Of a DNA stretch of 64,000 bases, positions 35,901 to 48,025 are shown piece by piece. The notes under the pieces were generated by a model. The model was not told where the DNA came from. It saw nothing but the letters and a program-made list of their open reading frames with translations, and searched no databases. Source of the stretch: Aptenodytes patagonicus (Eukaryota > Chordata > Aves > Sphenisciformes > Spheniscidae); contig NC_134960.1 of the NCBI RefSeq assembly GCF_965638725.1, forward strand, positions 1,986,501 to 2,050,500, in the 5' to 3' direction. Within the stretch, counting starts at the first letter, position 1; the number at the start of each line of letters is the position of its first letter. Made by a program: the position numbers and the translations under genes.

Positions 35901-38900
35901 GATGAAGAGACTATGCAAGATGATGGGTGCGTGGCGAGACACGAGGTGGGGGCTCGGGAGGTGAGCGGCTGGGTGCAGCTCTGGCTGCGCGTCCTGTGTG
36001 TTTTCAGAGAAGTTGCCAAGGCTCGGGCTAGCTTAGGGGGTGTTACTGGCAGAGCTGCTGCGGTAAATCCTGTCCCAGCCCCTGTGCTGGGTAGATACAC
36101 TCAGATTGGCCAGAAAATCTTATTTGCTGGTATGTTTTATTCCACTTGAGGAATGGTGCAAGTTCTACACAGAGAAACAGCCTTTCCCTTGTATAATCTG
36201 CGTTTCTACCAGGAGCATTTGTTGATACATATTTACCCAAAAATGCTTTGCGATGCAATTGGCTTTTTTGGTTTTTTATTGTTAATGTCCTTTTCAGGGG
36301 CAGCGAGTAGGACCAGACTGCTTCCGATGGGGGCTGCGCTGCGTGCTTCTACAGCAGGTCTGTATTCGAAATCTTTGCAGGTGTCACGGTGTTGATCAGT
36401 GGAATGAGTTTGGTGAGAGCAGTTTATCTATCTCTAAATGCTTTTTTTGAACTAGTCTAGGTTATCTGGCAAAGCCACTCTCTTACCGCAGGCAGCTGCA
36501 GACACATTAGAAAGTGTCTCCTGATGGGACTTTTCCAGCAATTCACTCCAAAAGGGACAGTAGGTGACCAGCCACCATCGTTCAACGACCAGCAGTTGGT
36601 GATGGTTCGGCTCAGGGTTGCGCACGCAGTATAAGGGCTGTGCTTAATGACTTGCTTTGTCTTACAAATTAGTGAAATAAACTTTGGAACTGGAATAGAA
36701 AATGAATGTTCCTCATTACGATGCAGAGCTTTTGATCTGTGTCGTCCTGCTCTGTCCCTGTTCTCCCCCTGAAACAAACAAACGCCATGCTGTTCGTGCC
36801 CATGCTACGTGCTGGCCAAGTCCCCGTTAACAACCTCTTAATTTGAGGGGTCCCACATTAGTACAAATCACTGGGAAGAGCAAAAACTGCCACGCTGCCA
36901 TTTTACTCAGATTAACATGAGAATCAGGAAGCAAATGCGTCCAAGGAATGTAGATCCTGGTGGAAATGCGCAGAGCGGGAGGAGAAGCAATGGGGAATTA
37001 GGGGACTGTCTCGAACGGCCTCCTCTACCTTCAGCTGGTGGTCGCAACTGCTGTTGGGTCTGTTGGAGTTACTCAGCGACTCTTCTGCTGAACCTTGGTT
37101 TTGTGACGAAGCCGAAATCTCATAAAGACTCCTTTGCAGTGCGGGAGCGGCGTTTCCTGGGGCTTTTGTAGAACAGGCGTTTCTCTGCGGCACTCACAAG
37201 GGAATGGAGGCGGCCAAAAATCTATTTGAGCCTGACCGTGACTGCACTGCCTCATGCTGCTCGAACAGCCGCATCCAGGAGGACAAAGTCTGTCCCTTTG
37301 TATAGAAACGCGGCTTGAAGCTTGTTTGCAAACCTCTTCAGTGCAGGTTTTTGAGCTGATATTCCTCAGAACAAAACGTGCTGAGGAACGGACGAACCGA
37401 GTTATCTTTAGAAAGGCGGACTGAGCCAGGGTCAAACATTAGCTTTGCTGATCTCTGATGCTGCTAAACTAAAATCCGAGCCAGTTTTATTTGCGTAGGT
37501 GCTCCACTGAACGCGCAGCCTTCACAGGCTGTGGATGATGCTGCTTGTGCTGCCTACAGATCTAAAAAAATTATCTTGATTTTGATTTGGAATATCAGTA
37601 CTGTGTGCTTCAAAGAAGTGACCAAGGTGATTATCTCCGTTTTACAGCAGGAAAACTGAGACGGGGCAAGCAGGCAGACTCGTAACCAAGGCAAAATACA
37701 GCCCCGAGCTCCCTGATCCCGCTCCTGTGCCTTATCCACACCCTCCATCTCCAGCCTTCTGCAGCTGCCAGCCTTCCCCCACCACGTAAGCGATCTCCAC
37801 AGGGCAGGAGTGGAGCCCAGAGGGGATGGAGTTTTTTGGTTTTATCCTCTCCTGCCATCAGCTTTGACGGCGCGGAAGGCAGCTCCCAGCTGGGCCAGAG
37901 GTTCAAAAGGCTGTTTGCCCAGCCCGTGGCGCGTGTGCTGCCGCAGAGCCCCTGCCCTGGGCCAGCGCACTGACGGGAGCTGCAGTCCTCTTCTCGGCTC
38001 TGTCGCTTGTGAAAGCGTCCTGGCTAAACTTCACAGCTCTCACTCATTCACGTGAAAATCCTACCGCGGTCAGCCAGATCTGGGCTTGACACAGTGAAAT
38101 TAAGGAGAATCAATCAAGCTGAGGGATTCATAAAACAGTCCTAGCCTTCGTTTCTGCCAAGAAAACACTCCCATGATTGTCCTGCAGCGTCCCTTCCAGA
38201 GTGTAAATGGCAACATAGGAAACCAAGACCCAGAAAGGCCGACGGACTGGTTTTACTTCCAACTAAAGGCAATATATATCCTTGTAAGATTACAGCAGTG
38301 CATTCTCAATACCTCTCAGTATTTGTTTGCACCTGAAGTCGTACAGCACTGGCTATGCTAATCACAGCCTGCCTAAATACTATCTTTTCCTTAATCTGCT
38401 CAACAAGGAGGAGGAATGAGCTGAGTCACCGCACAAACTTTTGTTGGCAGAGCCTGGCCCACCCCACCCACAGCACCCGACCTTGCGAGCTCCCCACCTT
38501 GGTGTTGCAACCTTCCTACCAAGCCTCCGAGCACCTCCCTGGGGAATGCTGTAAGGGCGAGAGCTCTCTTGTTCTTGCTGGGTACTTTTCTACCGCACTA
38601 GCTCATTGCTGTGATGCCTCCGAGGAAGGAGTACTGCAGAATTTCCTTGATGATACATGTTGCAATGAAGTCTTATCTCAGCCGTGACTTCTTGCTTTTC
38701 CTTTGGCACAACAATACAGGAGCAACAAAACCTTCTCCCTACCTTCCTTATGGTGAAGTCATAACCACGCTTTACAGGTTGGTAGGTTGTTGTTTTTTTT
38801 TTTTTAAACAGAAGACACTCCATCCCTGAACCCTGCCTCTGACTCAAGTAGGTTTTACTCAGAATTAGGACTAAAAAATCAGCTATGTGATTTGAACAAG

Positions 38901-39229
38901 TATCAAGCATATATCCATAACTAAAGAACAAACTTCCCAATAAGATGGAGTCAAACTGGAGAGTGTTTCCAATTCACACAGAAACGGAACGCTTTTACCA
39001 GGCAGCGTCAGTCCTGCCAGTGCCTCAGATGCAACACGAACGCACATGCATGCTTCTGTGGTTTCAGGAAATACAGAAAAAAAAAAGTGTTTAATGTTGG
39101 TAAACTTGGAAAGGCTTTTTAAAACAGAGCGACAGACTTTTTTTTTTCCCTGGAACTCTGCGAGCTGACACAGTGCAGCACGAATCAAGGTTTTAAATGA
39201 CACAATGTCAATGGTCACACCAACAGCTA
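29961..39229. other. Intergenic region between convergent SHROOM1 and SOWAHA
   Basis: About 9.3 kb. The open frames are short, unrelated to known families and often lack ATG. It contains a (GT)9 repeat, a G-rich tract at about 34107-34138 with several runs of four to six G, and ATT triplet repeats near 31818-31830. No RNA gene or transposon was recognised. Confidence 0.6.
33788..33805. repeat. (GT)9 microsatellite
   Basis: Nine uninterrupted GT units. Confidence 0.9.
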
Positions 39230-41029
39230 TGGAGCAAATAGGTTTTTATTTTTTTTTTAAACCCTACTCGAGGTATAGAAGTCATGAGGTGCTTGATCAT
39301 TAACGTTTGCTTAACAACTTAATTAGTTCAATACGGAAGCAGACTGGTGCAGAATAATCCAGTCACTTCCGAGAGCAGGTGGATCAGAGACCCCTCTGCA
39401 ATCGCCCATTACGCTCACAACAAATGTCACCAACTCCAGGGACTTCAGGGAGAATGTTTTAAAGTAAAAGAGGGCAGTGCCTCCACCTGCAGCATTCCTT
39501 GCGTTTGGGAGAAGCCAGTTACAGCCAATTAGAAGTACTAGGCTTAATTCAAGGCTGAAAAAAAAACATTCCTGAAGTCACTGACTTGGAAAGAAAGGCA
39601 AAGCATGCAAACAAGTGGTTTTGTTTTACAGAAACTGAAACACCTGACGGGGCTGAAAAGCAGAGCAAGCGCAGCATTGCCATCACCTTCGTCACCTCTG
39701 AATTATACAGGTTTTTTAGTTATGTTTTTAGAGAAAATGTGATGGTTTAGCAGACTGGCCCCAGGAGTCGGACAGTTTCTGTTCTTAGCTCCACCTCTTC
39801 ACATTAACTTTAACCAAACAGTAATTAAAAAAATAATAATCATCTCACTGCGAGTGTATTACTTAACCTGCAGTTAGCATGCTTTTTGGAGCTATGTGTA
39901 GTTCTATATATAGAACAATTATGTTTATAATATAAAAGAAGAAGAGTTAGTTTTAGGTCAATGATTCATGCTGTCAAGATAAACATTGCTTTAAGAGGTC
40001 ATGCAGACATTCTATCATGAAACACCCAACATAACGCCCAATTTTTATATTTATTTATTGTAAATAGGTCAAAATCAAAGGCCAAGTTTTAAATAAAAAG
40101 AATTGGATATAGGAGCCTAGCTTTGTTTCCAGTTGGCTACTCAGAAACTCTGCAGGATCTGATTCACAGTTTTTCAGTTCTGTTTTTCACTATCAAATAT
40201 CAACAAGGTTTTTATTCAGATTAAGTGACTGAACTATAGTCAAGTTTAAATGTTCACAGTATCATCAAGACGTGGTTAGTACCACCTGGTTAAGAAGCCT
40301 TTCAGGAAGAGAAACAAAATTTAAAATGCTAACCTAGCTTTCAAACTGAGGTAGACAGTCACGGTGACTTGAGTGCTGAGGGTTGGGATATTTTTACTTT
40401 TTTAAGCCTGTTCATCTAATAAAATGCTTTAGGCAACAATTGAGATTGTTATGTTAGTATTTCTGATAGCGAGAAACTTTATTTTGAAAAAGTAGACTTT
40501 TTTTTTTAAATAGAAATATTCCTCTTCTGTTACCAAAATAATCAGAAACATCATAGAAAACTATGCATCTTTCCTCTAATAATTTAAGCCTGCTATATAA
40601 CAAGCCATGTTAAAGTAGCCAGCTACCAGCTTGCTGTTCACAGTGTAGAATATGCAATTCTTTACCTTACTTTTGCTCTCCAGCCGAGGAACACAGATCA
40701 AGAAGGCTGTACCTTAAGCATTTTAACCTGTCTACACACACAGAGGCTGTTTTAGTTTTTCAACCATTAAGTATAAAGTTTGCGATCTCCACCGATACAT
40801 CAGCAAGATGGTACATACAGTGTTCATGACGCTCCCTGGGCAGCTCCCTTTCCACAGGCATCTGTGAGGTGGGTTTCATCCAGCGGCCTTTGGAGCCAGA
40901 CCCTATCACCGATTTAGTTAAACATCCAGAAAGACAGACACGCAGAGAAGAAATCCAAGCTGCTTCTGCGAGAGAAAATCGAGACGCCAGTCACGTTATT
41001 AAACAGTTTTGACCCCGAAAAGGCAGAGG
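39230..41029 (-). terminator. Probable SOWAHA 3' UTR and poly(A) signal
   Basis: AT-rich sequence directly following the SOWAHA stop. On the minus strand AATAAA occurs several times; the one at 39245-39250 is followed by a GU-rich stretch (GCTGTTGGTGTGACC), which makes it the best distal end. Nearer candidates lie at about 40050 and 40477. A perfect 16-bp palindrome lies at 39901-39916. The exact cleavage site is inferred and alternative polyadenylation is likely. Confidence 0.5.
39901..39916. other. 16-bp perfect palindrome in SOWAHA 3' UTR
   Basis: GTTCTATATATAGAAC is identical to its reverse complement. In the transcript it could form only a short, weak hairpin; it may be chance in AT-rich DNA. 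Confidence 0.7.
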
Positions 41030-42352
41030 CTAGTGGCCAAAGAACAGCTCAGAAACAGGTCTGCGTTTCACGACAACCTCCTCTTCCTCCTCCTCCGCTA
41101 CCTCGGAGAGGGAGGAATACGAAGGGAAGCCCCCTCTGGTCTTTGGCTTCCTCCTCGGGCCCGTAGTGGCAGCCAGGAGCTTGTTTAAGGACGAGGGCTT
41201 CCTTAAACCCTTGGTGAGATCGTAGAAAGCCATGTCATCGGATATGACCCCGAGGAAAGTGCTAGTGGAGCTCAAGATTGAAGCTGCAAGCTTTGTGGTC
41301 TTCTTGATGGGCACGGAGGGCTCCACGTTGTGGGGAAGGCTGGGGTCCCCCAGCAAGCGCCTGACTGCAGAGGAGGCCCCTTCCTTTAAGTACTGGTGCG
41401 GCTTCTTCCCGCTGTAGTCCCTCAGGTCGGTCTTGGCGTGGTAACCGTAGACGAGCATGGTGATGATCTTCTCCTGGCCGTGTATGGCGGCCAGGTGGAG
41501 CGCCGTGTAGCCGCCGTGTGACCTGGCGTCCACGTTGATGCGGGCCCCCCCCTTCTCAGCTGCTCTGATGATATTTGTCACCATGTCGCAGTTGCCGCTC
41601 TTGGCGGCCCAGTGCAGGGCGGTGAAGCCCGAGATGAAGTCTCTCCGGGCCGCCAAGCTGGCGTCGCCCAGCAGCAGCCCGTGGAGCTGCTGGGTCCACT
41701 GCCCACCGGCCGCCATCACCAGCCACTGGTGCTCGGCCTCCTCCAGGGGCACCGCTGCTGTCTCCTCGCTGGCCCGATGGTTCTTCGGCCCCCGCCGCAG
41801 GCCGGGCGAGCGGGACCCAGCCTCCTCCGGCAGCAGGGGTGACAAGGGGGACACCGGCTCCTCAGGCGGCCCCGGGGCGGCGGGGGGCGGCACGCAGCGC
41901 ACCGGCAGCATGCAGGGCTTGGGGAGCGGCTCCCGCCGGGACCCCCCCGCGCCGGCAGGCAGGGGCACCCCGCCACCGCCGCCCTGGAAGAGGCCCCGCA
42001 GCTCGGAGACGGCCCGCTGCGACGACGGCTCCTCGGGGGGCGACGGCGAGAGCCGCCCGGCGGGGACGGGGGCGTCGCCGTCGCCCCCCGGCGCCAGCGC
42101 GCCCCCCGGCGGCGGGGCGGCGCGCAGCTCCCGCCGCAGGACGACGAACTTGGCGCCGTCGCGCTCCTTCACCACCGCCACGGCGTTCACCGCCGCCTTG
42201 AACCGCGCCCGCCGCTCCGCCCGCGCCGCCGCGTCCCCGCCGGCCTCCACCAGCGGCCGGAAGGTGCTCACCAGCTCGGCGTTGCGCACCCGCCCGCCGC
42301 GCTCCCGCAGGAAGCCCAGCACGGCCGCCGGGCTGATGTCGAGCTCCGCCAT
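41030..42352 (-). CDS. SOWAHA: SOWAHA (ANKRD43), sosondowah ankyrin repeat protein A
   Basis: A single-exon gene encoding 440 residues. The ATG at 42352 is the only in-frame ATG near the family N-terminus (GGGATGG context); the open frame upstream of it begins with a non-ATG codon. The N-terminal domain (MAELDISPAAVLGFLRERGG, then FRPLVEAG and AVVKERDGAKFVVLRR) is the conserved SOWAH domain. A long Gly/Pro/Ala/Arg-rich linker contains the family motif KPCMLPVRCVP (about residue 145). Two ankyrin repeats follow at about 240-325 (SGFTALHWAAKSGN and GGYTALHLAAIHGQ). The C-terminal region has ILSSTSTFLGVISDD and a poly-glutamate patch near the end. The human protein is longer (549 residues as I recall). 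Molecular function is poorly known; the ankyrin repeats suggest protein binding. It is intronless as in mammals and divergent from SEPTIN8. Confidence 0.95.
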   Translation of the reverse strand: MAELDISPAAVLGFLRERGGRVRNAELVSTFRPLVEAGGDAAARAERRARFKAAVNAVAVVKERDGAKFVVLRRELRAAPPPGGALAPGGDGDAPVPAGRLSPSPPEEPSSQRAVSELRGLFQGGGGGVPLPAGAGGSRREPLPKPCMLPVRCVPPPAAPGPPEEPVSPLSPLLPEEAGSRSPGLRRGPKNHRASEETAAVPLEEAEHQWLVMAAGGQWTQQLHGLLLGDASLAARRDFISGFTALHWAAKSGNCDMVTNIIRAAEKGGARINVDARSHGGYTALHLAAIHGQEKIITMLVYGYHAKTDLRDYSGKKPHQYLKEGASSAVRRLLGDPSLPHNVEPSVPIKKTTKLAASILSSTSTFLGVISDDMAFYDLTKGLRKPSSLNKLLAATTGPRRKPKTRGGFPSYSSLSEVAEEEEEEVVVKRRPVSELFFGH

Positions 42353-42720
42353 CCCGCCGCCACAGGTGGTGGAGCCGCCGCCGCGCCCGCCCGCCGACTC
42401 CCCGCGGCGGAGGGAGGGAGGGAGGGAGCCCGTCCGCCCGCCCTCGGGGACTCGCCGGGATTCGCAGGCGGGAGGCACCTGCGGCGGCAGCGAGCGCGTC
42501 CCCCGCGGCCGCTCCCGCTGAGGTGATCGGGCCGCCCCGCCCCGCCCCGCCCTGCCCGCGCCGCCGCCCCCGTCTGAGGGAGCGGAGCGGCACCGGCGCC
42601 TGTCTCCTCCCGCGGGGCGGCGCTGCGGGGGAAGCCGCCCGGCCCCGGCCCCGCGGGCCCCGGAGCCGGTGAGGGGCCGGGCGGGGAGGCGGGAGGTCCG
42701 CGGCCTGGGCCGGTCCCCTT
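42353..42720 (-). promoter_or_regulatory. SOWAHA 5' UTR and CpG-island promoter
   Basis: Extremely GC- and CpG-rich DNA that continues into the coding region to about 41450. A tandem array of CCGCCCC (GC-box / Sp1-type) words sits at about 42532-42554. No TATA box is visible. The transcription start cannot be fixed from the sequence. Confidence 0.75.
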
Positions 42721-45700
42721 TCGCCTTGCCGCGCTAACGTCTCCTTCAGGTGACTGAGGAGACGCGTGTGTGTAAGGTCACGAGTGTATCGGCTCTTCGG
42801 AGACTCCCCGGGCAGGGGCAAACGCTTCATTGATTTACTCCTCTTCCAGCTTCCTAAAACGATTATTTTTTTGTTTCAGTAGCAAATAAGCGGTGCAGCT
42901 TTGGGTAGAAATCACTGCAAACTCGGGTCTCCGTTCTCTGGGAAGCCTCTGGTGTTCTGCAGGAGCTGCGATTCTACTGGGTTAGTCTCGTGCCTCAAAA
43001 TAAGTCAGAAGGCAGGTGGATGGGTCAGTCTTTTGAAATACATTCAACTCTGTGTGATGCTATATATAATCATACCTATTCTCTACATGTCTTTTATCTA
43101 TATTGCATCTACAATGTACATATGTGTATCTATATAAATGTTGAAATCTTTACAACATGCCTGCATCTTTTCATGTACACCTGGAGAAAAGAGAGCTTCT
43201 CTTTTTATAAAGAGAGAAGCTGTCTCTGCTGCCACATCAATTACTTCTGCTTAAGCATTTAACATTATCATTGTTCTCTGTTCTACAGGGGAAACAAAAA
43301 ATCCCAGACAAATGCCTTGCCCCAGGCGAAGGAGTAGGACTGAAGACCTCCTGGAGGGATGACGTTCAGCCTGCAAACTTGTTTTCTCCTCCACTGAGTG
43401 TTGCAATTGAGATCGCTAAATCGATTCCTGAATGGCTGAACAGTTTGTCTAGGAAAACAGCAAGAGAGACTGAACACAGAATGAACAGAGTCAGTGTGGT
43501 ATGAAGACAGATAAAAGTAACTGTCTGTACAAGGATGGATAAGAAAACAGAAAATAGATTCGTTTTTGTTTTCACTGTCTTAGGACTTGAATAAAATGGA
43601 GTATCAGCCTGTGCCAAAGTCTCCATTTTGAAGGCAATTCGAGGTGCATCGATCCCCACGCAGTGTGTCTCTCTCCCCTCTCGTTGATGCTGCCCTCCCT
43701 TCTGCCTCTTCACACCTTCACTGGTGGTGGAAGAGCCTCTGCCCACAGATTGCTCAGTCTCTCTGGCAGCCTTTCCCTTCTCTCTCCATCTTTGTGCGAA
43801 TCTCTGAAAAGCTATTTTATCTCTTGCTAACAAGCTGGCGCTGAGACAGTTCCTCAAAATCATTTTGCCACTCTAATGTTCTTTCACATAATAGCGTGTA
43901 ATCTTCATGCTGCTTGTAGCAATTCAGTATTTCTACGCGAATTGCACACCTCTTATTACTGCCTTTTTACATGGCATACACAGCAACCTCGCTCTCTGCT
44001 GAGGCAGCCGCTTGTGTCTAGTGTTCTGCTGTATTAGCAATGCTTTCTAGCTTATGGCAGCGCCACAGTTCTGCCTGGCCTACTGTAGAGAGCTAGTAAT
44101 GAGCATGCATCCAAACATTAATTGCTATGCCTTGCTTTCAATGTTGATTTCTTTTCCTTACTAGAATCCATTGCAGGCATAAGTAAATCTCAACAGTCCG
44201 TGATTTTTGCATTGCAAACTTTCAGCTATACCCTAGGATTATAGTTCTTATCTGCAAATGAGCGAGAGGAGGAGGGAGAAAAATTCAGAAGAATAGGTTC
44301 TTTTAAAAAACATTTTCTTATGTTACAAATGTTAAGGGAGAAGTTGTTCCTATTGCTTGAATTGGTTCAGGTGTGGCAGGGTATGTCCTCGGGCTCACTG
44401 CTACGCTGAGGACTGCGCGTCGCTGGGAGGGTCTTTCTGTGGGTGCTTGCAGAGAGGTGCTGCCATCTGTCCCTGCCTCCACAGCCCTGAGGAAGGCATC
44501 AGCCCCTGCACCCATGTATCCTTTGAGACCCACAAGGATGCCATCAAATCCCACCTGTTTTATCCCCAGCCCGGCACCTCTCCTTCAGAGGGGTCTCCAT
44601 GCACCAGGCCCCCAGGGGCCCTCACTGCTCAGCACCCAAGGGGGCAACCCGAGGGTTGCCGAGGTCCCATCACCTCTCCGGGGGCTTGTGTTGGGTTGAG
44701 GTCCCGAAGGAGGGGTGTTACTGAGACTGTTCCCGACTGCAGGTCCTGGCATTCCTCGTGGCCGCAGAGCAGAAGGGCACGTCCCCCGGAGGTCATAGAA
44801 GAGGAGAGAGGATGTCTACAAGTGTGCCTCGTGCCGTGCCAAGCGTGAACTGGTTGCTCTCGTTTAACCGCCTTGACGCAAGGAGCTCTTTCCCCAGGTA
44901 ATTTTCCAGTGATGCATCCAACCGCCTGTCCCACGTGCGCTCGCTTCATCCTTCGTGGGCAACCCGTGCCGTGTGGTTGTGCTCCTTTTCACAGTCTGTC
45001 AGCGAGTGTTAGGTTAGCCCTATACTTTCCGTAATTAAGAAGAAAACAACACTTCTGGCTAAGCCTCCGTACCGTTTCCAGACCGCAGCATGGGGCGCAT
45101 CCCGTTTGCCGACCTTCCCCCTTATCTGTTGATGCCTTTTGGTTGCCCACCTTTCAGGCTGAGTGCCAAGTACCAGGGGACCAGATCCCAGTGAGCTGCC
45201 CTCAGTTTACTGAGCGCTGGTCATATTCTGATCAGATTGTGCAGCAGAAATTAAGCTGTTTGAATAAATTTTATTAATACAGATAATGAAAGCCTGGAGC
45301 ATTATGGGTGTTATGCTCTTCAGTCATCTGAAATTTCCAGCCTTAAAAAGCAAAAGAAGTTTTGCCTCCTTTTCTGTGTCACCAAAAACCTACAAAGCAA
45401 GTATTTTTTGTGGGGCTATTTACGGAATACTGTGGGCTGCTTCGCAGGAGATTTCAAGCCAACTGTCTTGATATTTTTAATTTACTGGCTGGGACAAAAA
45501 CAATGTACAGAAACCCATGATTAAATTAATTTACTACTACTTTTTTAAACACAAATAATGCAGTTTGCTAGTTCTACGTCATAAGCCGTAGAGAGCTGGC
45601 CTCTATTTTGAACTGTGTGGCTGAGGAGACTTATCTTTCCCGTGAAGAAGTTTCACAAACTTTCAAACTATCAATATTACAGTGTAGTAAACGGCATAGA

Positions 45701-46934
45701 GAGCCTGGGGCCTTTGCCACCCCCTCAGGAGAGGAAGGTCAAGGTTATATGACTGTAATTATTCACACCGCACAAAACCAAGAAATAAAGCGGGAGATCA
45801 AGCAAAGCATCTAGTCAGAGCAAAGGCGTTTCTACTGACACTTCAAAACCTGGGAGATGGTATCCCAGGTCCTGCTCCCTCCCACGTGATGTTCCCTGAG
45901 CCATAGGGAAGGTGAGGTGCCAGGCTGGAAGCAACGGAGGAAGAAAAAGGGAATATGGGGGATAGTCTGAGTCGGACGGGGCGCTGCTGCTTTGCAGAAA
46001 AGTGAAGCTTAGGTGCTATTGACTACGGATGGGATTTGTACCTCAAGGAAGACTTATTTTCCTCTGAAATGAAATCAGCATTCCCAGAATAAATAGGATG
46101 ACAAAGCCCATGATTTTCCACTTTCCTTGCTGATATTTTCATGCGAAACAAAGAGCATGCATTGTGAAGGAAAATAGCTCTTCCTTTGTTCCGTGGAGAA
46201 ATGCAGTAACCTTCCATAGATAAACAATTGAGCAAAAGTCTGTGAAGGGGCAGGGAGAGGGGGAGAAGATTATTTGCAGATAAAAGGCATTTTCTCATAA
46301 ATGAGCAAGGTTCAGCTGTAACTCAAGGACTTCACTAACCAGTTTGGATGATGTTTCTCAACACCAACCATTCAAATGCAGTTTTCCATGTATCTCAGAG
46401 TTTGTATTTATTAAATACTGCTTGTTCCACACAGATGATGCAAGAACCCATCCCAAACATCCTCTGGTTTTCAGATGGTGCCTGCGAACTTGATGGGATT
46501 CTAGCAGGATAATGCGAACCTGGCATGAGGTGGAGCGTGGTAATACTGCCCTTTAACATGAGGAGGCAGGGAAATTCGGGACCCGGTTCCAGCCATCCTA
46601 CTTACATTCACCGGGACCACTCAGCATGCACGGGGGAAATGGACCTACAGCTCCTATTGACTTTCAGCTTAGAAGGATAGCACTTCTGTAGAAAAGACTT
46701 ATAGGTCCCATATATTGTCAGTATAACCAGTGAAAGTTTAATAAGGTGCTTGGTGGTAGTGCTGCTAAAAAAGTAGCTATGAAACCATTTGATTTCTAAA
46801 AATCCTCAGGAGGCAACATTGTGAGAAATGAATAGTTACCAATCAGCTGCTTCCTCCTGCTTGCGTTGGAAAATGTGAAGGCGTTCTGTTTATCTGCACC
46901 ACCTGGATTTGAAGATCAAGGATTTTATTCGGCC

Positions 46935-47010
46935 CTGAAAGATGCAGCCATCTTCAGAAGGCCTTGGTCTTGCTGAAAGATGCAGCCATCTTCAGAAGGC
47001 CTTGGTCTTG
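46935..47010. repeat. Perfect 38-bp tandem duplication (two copies)
   Basis: Copies at 46935-46972 and 46973-47010 are identical; each begins CTGAAAGATGCAGCC and ends GGCCTTGGTCTTG. The next bases (CTGCAG) begin a third copy that diverges at once. The lack of differences suggests a recent duplication or an assembly artefact. Confidence 0.95.
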
Positions 47011-48009
47011 CTGCAGTATTCATGTGGCGGGTAGGATGGTGACTTGCTCGCTGTGGCTGTGTGTGAAGTAAAAGGGGCTGTGATAGCATTTATTTCTCTC
47101 CACTTTCATTGCCTGTACCTAGGGTCACAACGTGGAGAAGTAAAGCAACTCCCACTGATCTCCCCACCGTCAGAACTGTGCTACTGCAATGCCACCACCC
47201 ATGCAGCGAGGGGCATTTTCCTTCCTCTCCCCAGGACAGAGGGGCTCCAGGGACACATTTGTGCCTCTCCAGTCCTTTGTATTCTCTGCCCCAGCTCTTT
47301 ACTTGTAGAAAATTCACAGCTCATCTAAATTCACCGTGGATTTAGCAGGTCCAAATATTCCACAGAGTTTAAAATCCTTGCAGGAGCATTCAGCACTGTA
47401 ATACATGTTTAATTCCTGAGCCATTAGGAATAATTTGCATAACAACTGATGCCTTAGCAGTTAAAGGAGCCACCAAATCCAATTCTCTTGAAGCAGTTTT
47501 TATGCATCCGAAGCTTTTGAAATTAGCAGGGTTTCTCTTGAATTGGCATTAGAAATAGTGTGCTTTCTGAAATAACAAGGTGTTTAAAAAGAACTGCGCG
47601 CTTCTCCACAGTGCTCTCCTGTCAGAGATCTGCCCCATGCTGGTGGCAGTGCTGATGGACAAAGGGAGAGAGGACTCCAGCTGCAGAAGGTCTCAGCAGC
47701 ACAGCTCATTCCGAGCGCCAAGCGACAGCAGCGTTGTCCCTTGATCTGTTGCAATGTCTCAGAGTTTCCTTTATGCCATGAATCATTGCATCTGACCTGC
47801 AGCTCACAGAAACCAGTAGCTGTCTGGGAATCAGCTTTTGTGAGCCTTGTGTTGTTACATTCTGCACTTTATTGGCAGGGAAAAGAGCTCTTAATGAATC
47901 TAAGTCAATCACTCCTCCCAAAGTACCGGGCATAATGGCATTTAAGTGTGTGTTAAGCAAGAGTTTTACATTGTCTTAAATCAGGACTCCAAAGCTTGCC
48001 TGTAAAGTT

Positions 48010-48025
48010 AAAAAAAAAAAAAAAA
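48010..48025. repeat. A16 homopolymer
   Basis: Sixteen consecutive A. No retroposon body is recognisable upstream. Confidence 0.85.

Noticed and set aside
41535-42521. Long plus-strand open frame (328 codons) opposite SOWAHA
   Set aside because: Antisense shadow of the GC-rich SOWAHA coding region; its arginine/proline-rich composition is what a GC-saturated complement gives, and no domain is seen.
41862-42830. Minus-strand 322-codon frame overlapping SOWAHA
   Set aside because: Out-of-frame shadow of SOWAHA in CpG-island DNA, rich in Ala/Gly/Arg with no recognisable fold.
44357-44848. Plus-strand 163-codon Cys/Pro-rich frame
   Set aside because: Non-ATG start in a locally GC-rich stretch; no domain and no promoter.
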